Positions 36,211-49,019 of a DNA stretch of 64,000 bases are shown in pieces. The notes below the pieces were generated by a model. It was given only the letters and a program-made list of their open reading frames with translations. It was not told where the DNA came from and ran no database searches. Origin of the DNA: Rutidosis leptorrhynchoides (lineage: Eukaryota; Streptophyta; Magnoliopsida; Asterales; Asteraceae). The stretch's first letter is position 1, and each line of letters begins with the position of its first letter. The stretch is taken from contig NC_092338.1 in the NCBI RefSeq assembly GCF_046630445.1, forward strand, positions 221,661,501-221,725,500. Reading direction: 5' to 3'. The position numbers were made by a program, and so were the translations under genes.

Positions 36211-36894
36211 ATGGATAGACAACCCAATATTTTAAGAGACCTACCCGGAGACATGATTGATGAAATCTTGTCTAGAGTCGGCCAGAATTCTTCGGCACAA
36301 CTATTTAAGGCGAGATCAGTTTGTAAGACATTCGAAGAACGTTCCAAGAATGTCTTGGTTTATAAGAGACTTTCGTTTGAAAGATGGGGGATATCACATT
36401 GGGAAACCCATAAGTTACGATGTGTTTACTTTGACGCATATATTGCGGGGAACCCAAATGCTATTTTACGCAACGGGTTAAGAAATTATTTTGACTCAAT
36501 ATATCCGAATATTGGACTTCGTGATTTAGAAAAAGCGGCTAACATGCAACATAAAGAAGCATGTTATGCTTACGGATTAGTAATGTTCGCTTCTCACCAA
36601 AGTGAGAACAAGAACATCGGGCTACAACTATTAAACAAAACGTTTCCACAAGTGACGGAGTCGGTAATTGGGGTAAGAAATGAGGTTTTTAGATTATTAC
36701 GGGACTGTTGGACATTACGTAACCCTCGTCCCTTTGATGACGTTACAACACGCTGTCTTATCAATGGCCATAACGGTTATGTTGCACAAGACCAAGGATG
36801 GGAAGTAGTCCTAGTAAAACCAGAATGCATGACTTGTTTCTGGACGTATGAATTACGTGTCTTTATTGCCTTTGCTGAACGACTTGTGTACTAG
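36211..36894 (+). CDS. F-box protein of the At2g35280-like plant family, carried by the element
   Basis: 227 aa, intact and intronless. An F-box lies at residues 8-50 (LPGDMIDEILSRVG, then LFKARSVCKTF). A middle region holds GNPNAILRNGLRNYF (80-94) and a SEL1-like helical pair (GLRDLEKAANMQHKEACYAYG, about 102-122, then IGLQLLN). The C-terminus has C206-x2-C209, W211 and E214. This whole layout is that of the plant F-box family typified by Arabidopsis At2g35280. Such proteins bind SKP1 by the F-box and bring a target to the SCF ubiquitin ligase; the target here is unknown. It lies in sense between leader and gag of a young retrotransposon, with the same strand as pol, so it is carried cargo and not a neighbouring host gene. 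Confidence 0.85.
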   Translation: MDRQPNILRDLPGDMIDEILSRVGQNSSAQLFKARSVCKTFEERSKNVLVYKRLSFERWGISHWETHKLRCVYFDAYIAGNPNAILRNGLRNYFDSIYPNIGLRDLEKAANMQHKEACYAYGLVMFASHQSENKNIGLQLLNKTFPQVTESVIGVRNEVFRLLRDCWTLRNPRPFDDVTTRCLINGHNGYVAQDQGWEVVLVKPECMTCFWTYELRVFIAFAERLVY

Positions 36895-37235
36895 CTAGAA
36901 TTTTCTTCACAACTATCTTGTATCAAAGTTATTGTGTGCTATATTTCATGCTTTATGTAAAATAAGCGGTATTGTAAGTTTGTAAAATATTGTATAAAAG
37001 TTTGAACGCGAAATATTATTATAATCAGTTTTTCATATAGAATTGTAGTAGTTGAATTGTATATTAGCTACTAAGTATGAACTTAACGGGTAGGTACTAC
37101 CCGAATTTAAACTTATAAAACGCTAATATGAAGAAAAAGCTTTTATAAATGAGTTCATATTTTGCTATGAAATACTATTAACTACTCTTAATATTCTGTA
37201 TGATTAACTTGTTCCATTTGACTATTTTGAAGGAA
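36895..37235 (+). other. Spacer between F-box ORF and gag
   Basis: 341 nt of AT-rich DNA. GGTAGGTACTACCC near 37090 is a short inverted repeat and echoes the PPT phrase GGGTAGGTAC. TTTGACTATTTTGAAG just before the gag ATG could be an acceptor. No gene. Confidence 0.5.
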
Positions 37236-38069
37236 ATGGCACCGACTACTCGACACACCGTGAATATGAATGAAGAGGAATTCCGTACTTTTCTAGCTTC
37301 AAACATAGCCGCAGTACAGGCTGCGCTACATACCAACAATAACCTTGGATCTGGCAGTACAGGAAATCGTGTAGGATGCACCTACAAAGAATTCACTGCC
37401 TGCAAACCTTTGGAATTTGATGGAACCGAAGGACCGATCGGATTGAAACGGTGGACCGAGAAGGTTGAATCGGTGTTTGCCATAAGTAAGTGTACTGAAG
37501 AGGACAAAGTGAAGTACGCTACGCATACCTTCACAGGTTCTGCGTTAACATGGTGGAATACCTATCTAGAGCAAGTGGGACAAGATGATGCGTACGCACT
37601 ACCGTGGTCAGCATTCAAGCACTTGATGAACGAGAAGTACCGTCCCAGAACCGAGGTCAATAAGCTCAAGACAGAACTTAGAGGGTTACGAACCCAAGGA
37701 TTTGATATTACCACGTACGAAAGACGATTCACAGAATTGTGCCTATTGTGTCCGGGAGCATTCGAAGATGAGGAAGAGAAGATCGACGCGTTTGTGAAAG
37801 GATTACCGGAAAGAATCCAAGAAGATATAAGTTCACACGAGCCCGCCTCCATACAACAGGCATGTAGAATGGCTCACAAACTAGTGAACCAGATTGAAGA
37901 AAGAATTAAAGAACAGACTGCTGAAGAGGCCAATGTGAAGCAAGTCAAAAGAAAGTGGGAGGAAAACGGTGATAAGAATCACCAATACAACAACAACAGC
38001 AATTACAACAATAATCGCAACAATTATCCCAACAATCGCAACATCAATCGCAACTACAACAAACGGCCC

Positions 38070-38100
<31 letters not shown>

Positions 38101-41100
38101 GCAACTACAACAATCATCCCAACAACAATAATAACCGCAACAACAACAACAATCAGAAGCAGCTATGCCAAAGGTGTGAAAAGAATCACTCGGGGTTCTG
38201 CACCAAATTTTGCAACAAGTGTAAAAGAAATGGTCATAGCGCGGCGAAGTGTGAGGTCTACGGACCAGGGGTTAATAGAACGAAAGGAACAAATGGTGTC
38301 GGAACGAGTAATGGCGGAGCAAGTAGTGTCGGAGCAAGTTATGCCAATGTAGTTTGTTATAAATGTGGAAAACCGGGCCACATTATTAGAAATTGCCTGA
38401 ACCAAGAGAACACGAATGGACAAGGCCGTGGAAGAGTTTTCAATATTAATGCGGTAGAGGCACAGGAAGACCCGGAGCTTGTTACGGGTACGTTTCTTAT
38501 TGACAATAAATCTGCTTACGTTTTATTTGATTCGGGTGCGGATAGAAGCTATATGAGTAGAGATTTTTGTGCTAAATTAAGTTGTCCATTGACGCCTTTG
38601 GATAGTAAATTTTTACTCGAATTAGCAAATGGTAAATTAATTTCAGCAGATAATATATGTCGGAATCGAGAAATTAAACTGGTTAGCGAAACATTTAAGA
38701 TTGATTTGATACCAGTAGAGTTAGGGAGTTTTGATGTGATAATCGGTATGGACTGGTTGAAAGAAGTGAAAGCAGAGATCGTTTGTTACAAAAATGCAAT
38801 TCGCATTATACGAGAAAAAGGAAAACCCTTAATGGTGTACGGAGAAAAGGGCAACACGAAGCTACATCTTATTAGTAATGTGAAGGCACAAAAACTAATA
38901 AGAAAAGGTTGCTATGCTGTTCTAGCACACGTCGAGAAAGTACAAACTGAAGAAAAGAGCATCAATGATGTTCCCATTGCAAAAGAATTTCCCGATGTAT
39001 TTCCGAAAGAATTACCGGGATTACCCCCACATCGATCCGTTGAATTTCAAATAGATCTTGTACCAGGAGCTGCACCAATAGCTCGTGCTCCTTACAGACT
39101 CGCACCCAGCGAGATGAAAGAACTGCAAAGCCAATTACAAGAACTTTTAGAGCGTGGTTTCATTCGACCAAGCACATCACCGTGGGGAGCTCCTGTTTTG
39201 TTTGTCAAGAAGAAAGATGGTACATTCAGGTTGTGTATCGACTACCGAGAGTTGAACAAACTTACCATCAAGAACCGCTACCCACTACCGAGAATCGACG
39301 ACTTATTTGATCAACTACAAGGCTCGTCTGTTTATTCAAAGATTGACTTACGTTCCGGGTATCATCAAATGCGGGTGAAAGAAGATGATATTCCAAAGAC
39401 TGCTTTCAGAACACGTTACGGTCATTACGAGTTTATGGTCATGCCGTTTGGTTTAACTAATGCACCAGCTGTGTTCATGGACCTTATGAACCGAGTGTGT
39501 GGACCATACCTTGACAAGTTTGTCATTGTTTTCATTGACGACATACTTATTTACTCAAAGAATGACCAAGAACACGGTGAACATTTGAGAAAGGTGTTAG
39601 AAGTATTGAGGAAGGAAGAATTGTACGCTAAGTTTTCAAAGTGTGCATTTTGGTTGGAAGAAGTTCAATTCCTCGGTCACATAGTGAACAAAGAAGGTAT
39701 TAAGGTGGATCCGGCAAAGATAGAAACTGTTGAAAAGTGGGAAACCCCGAAAACTCCGAAACACATACGCCAGTTTTTAGGACTAGCTGGTTACTACAGA
39801 AGGTTCATCCAAGACTTTTCCAGAATAGCAAAACCCTTGACTGCATTAACGCATAAAGGGAAGAAATTTGAATGGAATGATGAACAAGAGAAAGCGTTTC
39901 AGTTATTGAAGAAAAAGCTAACTACGGCACCTATATTGTCATTGCCTGAAGGGAATGATGATTTTGTGATTTATTGTGATGCATCAAAGCAAGGTCTCGG
40001 TTGTGTATTAATGCAACGAACGAAGGTGATTGCTTATGCGTCTAGACAATTGAAGATTCACGAACAAAATTATACGACGCATGATTTGGAATTAGGCGCT
40101 GTTGTTTTTGCATTAAAGACTTGGAGGCACTACTTATATGGGGTCAAAAGTATTATATATACTGACCACAAAAGTCTTCAACACATATTTAATCAGAAAC
40201 AACTGAATATGAGGCAGCGTAGGTGGATTGAATTATTGAATGATTACGACTTTGAGATTCGTTACCACCCGGGGAAGGCAAATGTGGTAGCCGATGCCTT
40301 GAGCAGGAAGGACAGAGAACCCATTCGAGTAAAATCTATGAATATAATGATTCATAATAACATTACTACTCAAATAAAGGAGGCGCAACAAGGAGTTTTA
40401 AAAGAGGGAAATTTAAAGGATGAAATACCCAAAGGATCGGAGAAGCATCTTAATATTCGGGAAGACGGAACCCGGTATAGGGCTGAAAGGATTTGGGTAC
40501 CAAAATTTGGAGATATGAGAGAAATGGTACTTAGAGAAGCTCATAAAACCAGATACTCAATACATCCTGGAACGGGGAAGATGTACAAGGATCTCAAGAA
40601 ACATTTTTGGTGGCCGGGTATGAAAGCCGATGTTGCTAAATACGTAGGAGAATGTTTGACGTGTTCTAAGGTCAAAGCTGAGCATCAGAAACCATCAGGT
40701 CTACTTCAACAACCCGAAATCCCAGAATGGAAATGGGAAAACATTACCATGGATTTCATCACTAAATTGCCAAGGACTGCAAGTGGTTTTGATACTATTT
40801 GGGTAATAGTTGATCGTCTCACCAAATCAGCACACTTCCTACCAATAAGAGAAGATGACAAGATGGAGAAGTTAGCACGACTGTATTTGAAGGAAGTCGT
40901 CTCCAGACATGGAATACCAATCTCTATTATCTCTGATAGGGATGGCAGATTTATTTCAAGATTCTGGCAGACATTACAGCAAGCATTAGGAACTCGTCTA
41001 GACATGAGTACTGCCTATCATCCACAAACTGATGGGCAGAGCGAAAGGACGATACAAACGCTTGAAGACATGCTACGAGCATGTGTTATTGATTTCGGAA

Positions 41101-41816
41101 ACAGTTGGGATCGACATCTACCGTTAGCAGAATTTTCCTACAACAACAGCTACCATTCAAGCATTGAGATGGCGCCGTTTGAAGCACTTTATGGTAGAAA
41201 GTGCAGGTCTCCGATTTGTTGGAGTGAAGTGGGGGATAGACAGATTACGGGTCCGGAGATTATACAAGAAACTACCGAGAAGATCATCCAAATTCAACAA
41301 CGGTTGAAAACCGCCCAAAGTCGACAAAAGAGCTACGCTGACATTAAAAGAAAAGATATAGAATTTGAAATTGGAGAGATGGTCATGCTTAAAGTTGCAC
41401 CTTGGAAAGGCGTTGTTCGATTTGGTAAACGAGGGAAATTAAATCCAAGGTATATTGGACCATTCAAGATTATTGATCGTGTCGGACCAGTAGCTTACCG
41501 ACTAGAGTTACCTCAACAACTCGCGGCTGTACATAACACTTTCCACGTCTCGAATTTAAAGAAATGTTTTGCTAAAGAAGATCTCACTATTCCATTAGAT
41601 GAAATCCAAATCAACGAAAAACTTCAATTCATCGAAGAACCCGTCGAAATAATGGATCGTGAGGTTAAAAGACTTAAGCAAAACAAGATACCAATTGTTA
41701 AGGTTCGATGGAATGCTCGTAGAGGACCCGAGTTCACCTGGGAGCGTGAAGATCAGATGAAGAAGAAATACCCGCATCTATTTTCAGAAGATTCGTCAAC
41801 ACCTTCAACAGCTTAA
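37236..41816 (+). CDS. gag-pol: Gag-Pol polyprotein of the intact chromovirus
   Basis: 1526 aa in one open frame; I chose MAPTTRH at 37236 because the upstream 12 codons look untranslated. Gag: capsid core about residues 55-180 ([17 protein letters not shown]), an Asn-rich linker (about 249-309), a Cys-rich stretch and CCHC knuckle [14 protein letters not shown] near 375. Protease DSGA at D432. RT has [19 protein letters not shown] and FIDD (D768, D769). RNase H has YCDASKQG (D915) and TDHKSLQHI. Integrase has the HHCC zinc region ([23 protein letters not shown]) and catalytic D1173, D1234, E1270, a D,D35E spacing. The C-terminus has [14 protein letters not shown] (GPY/F) and a chromodomain-like tail from about 1467 ([17 protein letters not shown]). 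All motifs are present, so it may be active. Confidence 0.96.
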
Positions 41817-41851
41817 AATTTCGGGACGAAATTTATTTAACGGGTAGGTAC
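41816..41851 (+). other. Stem-loop-like block and PPT of the intact element
   Basis: AAATTTCGGGACGAAATTT (41816-41834) starts in the stop codon. The PPT AACGGGTAGGTAC (41839-41851) abuts the 3' LTR. Confidence 0.8.
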
Positions 41852-44800
41852 TGTAGTGACCCGAACTTTTCCATGTTTATATATATTAATTGAGATTGAT
41901 ATTTAAATGATTAAATGTTTCCAACATGTTAAGCAATCAAACTTGTTAAGACTTGATTAATTGAAATATGTTTCATATAGACAATTGACCACCCAAGTTG
42001 ATCGGTGATTCACGAACGTTAAAACTTGTAAAAACTATATGATGACATATATATGGATATATATATATATAGTTAACATGATACTATGATAAGAAAACAT
42101 ATCACAAAGTATATTAACAATGAACTACATATGTAAAAACAAGACTACTAACTTAATGATTTTTAAACGAGACATATATGTAACGATTATCGTTGTAAAG
42201 ACATTTAATGTATATATATATATCATATTAAGAGATATTCATACATGATAATATCATGATAATATAATAATTTAAAATCTCATTTGATATTATAAACATT
42301 GGGTTAACAACATTTAACAAGATCGTTAACCTAAAGGTTTCAAAACAACACTTACATGTAACGACTAACGATGACTTAACGACTCAGTTAAAATATATAT
42401 ACATGTAGTGTTTTAATATGTATTTATACACTTTTGAAAGACTTCAATACACTTATCAAAATACTTCTACTTAACAAAAATGCTTACAATTACATCCTCG
42501 TTCAGTTTCATCAACAATTCTACTCGTATGCACCCGTATTCGTACTCGTACAATACACAGCTTTTAGATGTATGTACTATTGGTATATACACTCCAATGA
42601 TCAGCTCTTAGCAGCCCATGTGAGTCACCTAACACATGTGGGAACCATCATTTGGCAACTAGCATGAAATATCTCATAAAATTACAAAAATATGAGTAAT
42701 CATTCATGACTTATTTACATGAAAACAAAATTACATATCCTTTATATCTAATCCATACACCAACGACCAAAAACACCTACAAACACTTTCATTCTTCAAT
42801 TTTCTTCATCTAATTGATCTCTCTCAAGTTCTATCTTCAAGTTCTAAGTGTTCTTCATAAATTCCAAAAGTTCTAGTTTCATAAAATCAAGAATACTTTC
42901 AAGTTTGCTAGCTCACTTCCAATCTTGTAAGGTGATCATCCAACCTCAAGAAATCTTTGTTTCTTACAGTAGGTTATCATTCTAATACAAGGTAATAATC
43001 ATATTCAAACTTTGGTTCAATTTCTATAACTATAACAATCTTATTTCAAGTGATGATCTTACTTGAACTTGTTTTCGTGTCATGATTCTGCTTCAAGAAC
43101 TTCGAGCCATCCAAGGATCCATTGAAGCTAGATCCATTTTTCTCTTTTCCAGTAGGTTTATCCAAGGAAATTAAGGTAGTAATGATGTTCATAACATCAT
43201 TCGATTCATACATATAAAGCTATCTTATTCGAAGGTTTAAACTTGTAATCACTAGAACATAGTTTAGTTAATTCTAAACTTGTTCGCAAACAAAAGTTAA
43301 TCCTTCTAACTTGACTTTTAAAATCAACTAAACACATGTTCTATATCTATATGATATGCTAACTTAATGATTTAAAACCTGGAAACACGAAAAACACCGT
43401 AAAACCGGATTTACGCCGTCGTAGTAACACCGCGGGCTGTTTTGGGTTAGTTAATTAAAAACTATGATAAACTTTGATTTAAAAGTTGTTATTCTGAGAA
43501 AATGATTTTTATTATGAACATGAAACTATATCCAAAAATTATGGTTAAACTCAAAGTGGAAGTATGTTTTCTAAAATGGTCATCTAGACGTCGTTCTTTC
43601 GACTGAAATGACTACCTTTACAAAAACGACTTGTAACTTATTTTTCCGACTATAAACCTATACTTTTTCTGTTTAGATTCATAAAATATAGTTCAATATG
43701 AAACCATAGCAATTTGATTCACTCAAAACGGATTTAAAATGAAGAAGTTATGGGTAAAACAAAATTGGATAATTTTTCTCATTTTAGCTACGTGAAAATT
43801 GGTAACAAATCTATTCCAACCATAACTTAATCAACTTGTATTGTATATTATGTAATCTTGAGATACCATAGACACGTATACAATGTTTCGACCTATCATG
43901 TCGACACATCTATATATATTTCGGAACAACCATAGACACTCTATATGTGAATGTTGGAGTTAGCTATACAGGGTTGAGGTTGATTCCAAAATATATATAG
44001 TTTGAGTTGTGATCAATACTGAGATACGTATACACTGGGTCGTGGATTGATTCAAGATAATATTTATCGATTTATTTTTGTACATCTAACTGTGGACAAC
44101 TAGTTGTAGGTTACTAACGAGGACAGCTGACTTAATAAACTTAAAACATCAAAATATATTAAAAGTGTTGTAAATATATTTTGAACATACTTTGATATAT
44201 ATGTATATATTGTTATAGGTTCGTGAATCAACCAGTGGCCAAGTCTTACTTCCCGACGAAGTAAAAAATCTGTGAAAGTGAGTTATAGTCCCACTTTTAA
44301 AATCTAATATTTTTGGGATGAGAATACATGCAGGTTTTATAAATGATTTACAAAATAGACACAAGTACGTGAAACTACATTCTATGGTTGAATTATCAAA
44401 ATCGAATATGCCCCTTTTTATTAAGTCTGGTAATCTAAGAATTAGGGAACAGACACCCTAATTGACGCGAATCCTAAAGATAGATCTATTGGGCCTAACA
44501 AGCCCCATCCAAAGTACCGGATGCTTTAGTACTTCGAAATTTATATCATATCCGAAGGGTGTCCCGGAATGATGGGGATATTCTTATATATGCATCTTGT
44601 TAATGTCGGTTACCAGGTGTTCACCATATGAATGATTTTTATCTCTATGTATGGGATGTGTATTGAAATATGAAATCTTGTGGTCTATTATTATGATTTG
44701 ATATATATAGGTTAAACCTATAACTCACCAACATTTTTGTTGACGTTTTAAGCATGTTTATTCTCAGGTGATTATTAAGAGCTTCCGCTGTCGCATACTT

Positions 44801-45110
44801 AAATAAGGACGAGATTTGGAGTCCATGCTTGTATGATATTGTGTAAAAACTGCATTCAAGAAACTTATTTTGTTGTAACATATTTGTATTGTAAACCATT
44901 ATGTAATGGTCGTGTGTAAACAGGATATTTTAGATTATCATTATTTGATAATCTACGTAAAGCTTTTTAAACCTTTATTGATGAAATAAAGGTTATGGTT
45001 TGTTTTAAAATGAATGCAGTCTTTGAAAAACGTCTCATATAGAGGTCAAAACCTCGCAAAGAAATCAATTAATATGGAACGTTTTTAATCAATAAGAACG
45101 GGACATTTCA
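41852..45110 (+). repeat. 3' LTR of the intact element
   Basis: 3259 bp, the twin of 31994-35250 with the differences given above. The donor-like GTGAGT is at 44278 and the acceptor AG at 44766-44767. Followed by AAACG. Confidence 0.95.
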
Positions 45111-45115
45111 AAACG

Positions 45116-46067
45116 TGTTATTGCGAAGCATCTAAGTTGGGCAAATTCACAACTTAGGTAGATAATATGTATAAGTTCCATCATTTCGCCTACACTTCAA
45201 TTATAATCTTTGTCCACTATAGAGGGCTTTTCCTTCCCTATTATAATTACTGCGTGTTCACTTGCTTGTATGGACTTTAACCATTTTTTAAATAACATAG
45301 TTAAACTTCAAACAAAATATTTGTCATTCACAATGAAGTAAAACATGTATCATTTATTTAAAGAATTGCATATACATTTATGCCTATAGAATTACAATAT
45401 TTCTGAGTTTTTCTGCGCGAAAATCATTGCGCTATTAACAACCTATGCGTGATATCTTCTTAACAGCGTAGCATGCCATGCATTAGGGATGATTCTTCCT
45501 TCAATGTATGCGAATAATGATACACGTACCTGCACGCATGGAGCTCGTGCGTATCACATGCAGCGCACACGTCCTGAATATTGCCAGAACATCTAATTAG
45601 GAGGTGCGCATGCGGGTATTGCTTAGCGTACACGAAAGCAATCAGTATGATTTTATCCATAATTAAACGTGATCCTTTTCCAACTATAAACCCGTTATTT
45701 ATGGTTGTTATTCGGTAGGATCTAGAACCTAAATATGAGGTAATCTAGGGTTAGGGTTTCATTATAAATACAACCCTAACCTCCTTCACTCAACACAACG
45801 TTTCTGTATTACTCGAAATTAAGATTGCATCCAGAAAACACTCTTACAGTAACAGGTATGTTCCACGAACATAAACCCTATGCAACCACCTTTAATGGCT
45901 ATTGTTGCGGCAACTGCGATCAATGGTGAACGTAGTTTTGATCACCCTTTCGTAGATCCTCATCTCAATAAAGGTTATTCACGGTAAACCGGACCGGAGA
46001 TCAAAACTATAAACGTTCTTAAACACTCCCTCATGCACTCAACTTTAACTTTGCTATTTGAGCATAT
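45116..46067 (-). other. Tat element DNA between integrase and extra ORF
   Basis: Resumes the Tat element after the young insertion. The first part is non-coding and AT-rich. On the plus strand TATAAATACAACCC (about 45764) looks like a TATA box with a leader to about 45860. No protein domain is visible before the integrase end. Confidence 0.5.
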
Positions 46068-48180
46068 TTATGTTCGATCAGCGAACTTGTAAGAACCAAC
46101 CGCGTTAATTGCTATTTTTTGGTAGGGACCTTCCCATTTGGGTCCCAATTTACCAACATTTTCTGCGCGACTTGCTTCATTTTTACGCAAAACCCACTCG
46201 CCTACATCGAAGGCTAAAGCACACACCTTTTTGTTATAATATTTCGCAATCTGTTGCTTGTTATTCGCTTCTTTTATCGCAGCCATCAATCTGCGTTCTT
46301 TCATAAAATTTTAATTTTCGCATAAAGTGTCATTATTCGCAGATTCATCAAAATTGGCAACCCTATGTGTTGGCACTAGGATTTCGGCGGGAATCATTGC
46401 CTCCGAGCCATACACAAGACTAAAGGGTATTTCGCCAGTACTCCTTTTAAATGTTGTGCGATGTGCCCATAGCACATTGGATAGTTCATCAACCCATCCA
46501 GTGCGTTTTTCATTTAAGCGCTTTTTAATGCCGCTATAATGTCGCGGTTAGTAACTTCGCACAACCCATTAGCTTGCAGGTGTGCAACTGAAGTAAATTT
46601 TTGCACAATGTCCATTTCAACGCACCAAAATTTAAAGGGATATTTCGCTATCTGTGCCCCGTTATCACTTACAATTTCGCGAGGAATGCAAATCGGCAAA
46701 TGATATATTCCCGTACAAAATTTCGCACTTGCACTGCTGTAATTGTGCGCAATGCTTTTTCTTTCACCCACTTGGTGAAATAATCAATTGCTACAATCAG
46801 GAATTTTACATTTCCTGCTCCCGCAGGAAATAGCCCTACAATATCGATCGCCCATTTGTAAAATGGACATGGCGAATTTACTCGAATCATGTCATGCCTT
46901 GATTTTCTGTTCTGCGGTGCATGCCTTTGCTAACTTTTGCATCTTTTTACTATTTTTGCCACATCGCGATATAGGGTTGGCCAAAAGTAACCCATCCACA
47001 TAATTTTTGACGCAATAGTTTTGTAACCAGAATGCAGTGAACAAGAACCATTATGTACTTCTTTAATGATCATCTCTGCCTCTGCTGGCCCAACACATCG
47101 CATTAGTGGCCCGTAGTAAGATTTGAGGTACAAGATGTCATTTTCAGTGATATACATAGGTGATCTCATGCGCACTAATCTTGTTTGATTTTTATCTTCT
47201 GGCAGCGTATTATTGCGTAGATTTTCAATAATAGGATTCATCCAATTTGGCTGCGCTTCCTCAATAGCCGCAAAAATTAATCCGCCATCAATTGCTTTGT
47301 TCGATAATTCTTCCACCCAAACTTGCCTTTGAAAATGCGAAAAAATTAAAGATGCTAGTTTGCTTAGTCCATCTGCTTTTTTGTTTTTACTTCTTGAAAA
47401 TTGCGCAAGCTCAAAATGCTCAAACTTTTCTGCAGCCTCCTTTAACAATTTCAAATACTTATGCATAGAAAGTTCATGCGCGTCAAATGAGCCATTAAAC
47501 TGATTTGAAACTAACTGTGAATTAACATATGCACGTAACTTAGTGATATTCATTTTATGCACAATGTTTAATCCAGCGAGTAGCGCTTCATACTCAGCTT
47601 CATTATTTGTAACATCAAAGTTGAAACGCAACGCGTACGTATGTTCCTCGCCACTTGGACTTGTTAAAACTAATCCTGCGCCAGCGCCTTCTGTGCATGA
47701 TGCACCATATGTAAATAAATCTCATGTTTCACCTTGTACAGGTTTCAACGTTGTTCTTTCATGGATTACTTCCAATTCGCCCATCATTTCTGACAGATAA
47801 TCCGCGAGAACTTGCCCTTTCATAGAAGTTCGCGGAAGGTAAGTTATTTCATAAGATCCCAACTCAATTGCCCACTTAGCAAGCCTTCCAGATATTTCGG
47901 GCTTATTTAGGACATGTTTAACTGGCAAATCAGTTAAAACATGAATAGGTAGCCCTTGAAAATACCCCCGCAATCTTCTTAAAGTTAAGAGTAATGCGCA
48001 TACAAATTTCTCCATTGGCACATAGTTAATTTCACTTCTCGCGAGTGCCTTACTTACAAAATAAATTGGCTTTTATGTTTTTTCACATTCTGCAACCAAC
48101 ACTGATCCAAAAGCTTCATTTGCAATTAAGACATAAGGATATAAAATTTCACCATTTATAGGTGCAGTTAACGTAGGCAG
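46068..48180 (-). pseudogene. Tat-lineage pol remnant: RNase H, second RNase H, integrase
   Basis: On the minus strand from 48180: RNase H (ALARSEINYVPMEKFVCALL near 48040, LPRTSMKGQVLADYLSEM near 47830), then a second RNase H-like domain (TNNEAEYEALLAGLNIVHK near 47600, KNKKADGLSKLASL near 47380). Tat elements are known for such a doubled RNase H. The integrase zinc region follows (LHSGYKTIASKIMWMGYFWP), the core (WAIDIVGLFP, then IVSDNGAQ) and a C-terminal LRKNEASRAENVGKLGPKWEGPY. Frame breaks near 47720, 46925 and 46520 disable it. It continues the RT at 51775-52592. Confidence 0.85.
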
Positions 48181-48531
48181 TATAACTACTCTCATTTTTC
48201 CATTCTTATTTTACTTTATGACCTTAGGGTTTTGTGTGCTCGTAAACTTGATTTGACAAAACGTTGACCAAATAGTAAACTTTTAGTCGACACTCTCTGT
48301 TAAATTAAGGTTTATGTTTATCTGTACTTAATAACTATCTATAAGTAATAAATAAATGTGACATTTCTTATAAATGTAAAACTTTTGGGAGATAAATAAA
48401 ATTTAATAAAGGTTGGGGACTAAGTTAAAAAGAGTAAGAATACATTTAAATATATATAAAATATATTTAATCTAATTAAGATAATTGTGAAAAAAAATAT
48501 GTACATAAAAGTATATATATATTTTTTTGCC

Positions 48532-48750
<219 letters not shown>

Positions 48751-49019
48751 TTAATACATAAAAAATGGCGGCTTATAAAAATAGTAATAATAAAAAAAAA
48801 AAATGTAATTAAAATATAAATGCTAAGTTTGAACTCCTAATCTAAATCAAATAAACAAGTCCTAAACTAATCACAACTCCTTGATCCTAATCCTAATCTA
48901 ATGCTTGATCTTAATCCTTTCTCTCTAAGTAATTTTAATGTTATTAGGACTCTAAAACCCACTCTATAAAAAGCCTCTTGTTTTCTCATAACGTTCATCA
49001 CAAATAAACCCACAAAACC

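Larger units (their letters stand above)
31994..45110 (+). mobile_element. Intact young Ty3/gypsy chromovirus with F-box cargo, 13117 bp
   Basis: A complete element: LTRs 31994-35250 and 41852-45110, target duplication AAACG (31989-31993 and 45111-45115), PBS, three intact ORFs and PPT. By eye the LTRs differ by one base (G 33780, A 43640) and one TA unit near 42220. At a commonly used plant rate of 1.3e-8 per site per year, one change in 3257 bp is about 12 thousand years, with wide error. Domain order with integrase before a C-terminal chromodomain-like tail places it among chromoviruses, probably Tekay/Del. LTR J at 58903 is an older relative. It sits inside a Tat element. Confidence 0.95.

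Noticed and set aside
37881-38117. Minus-strand Val/Ile-rich frame resembling a transmembrane protein
   Set aside because: Reverse complement of the Asn-rich gag linker.
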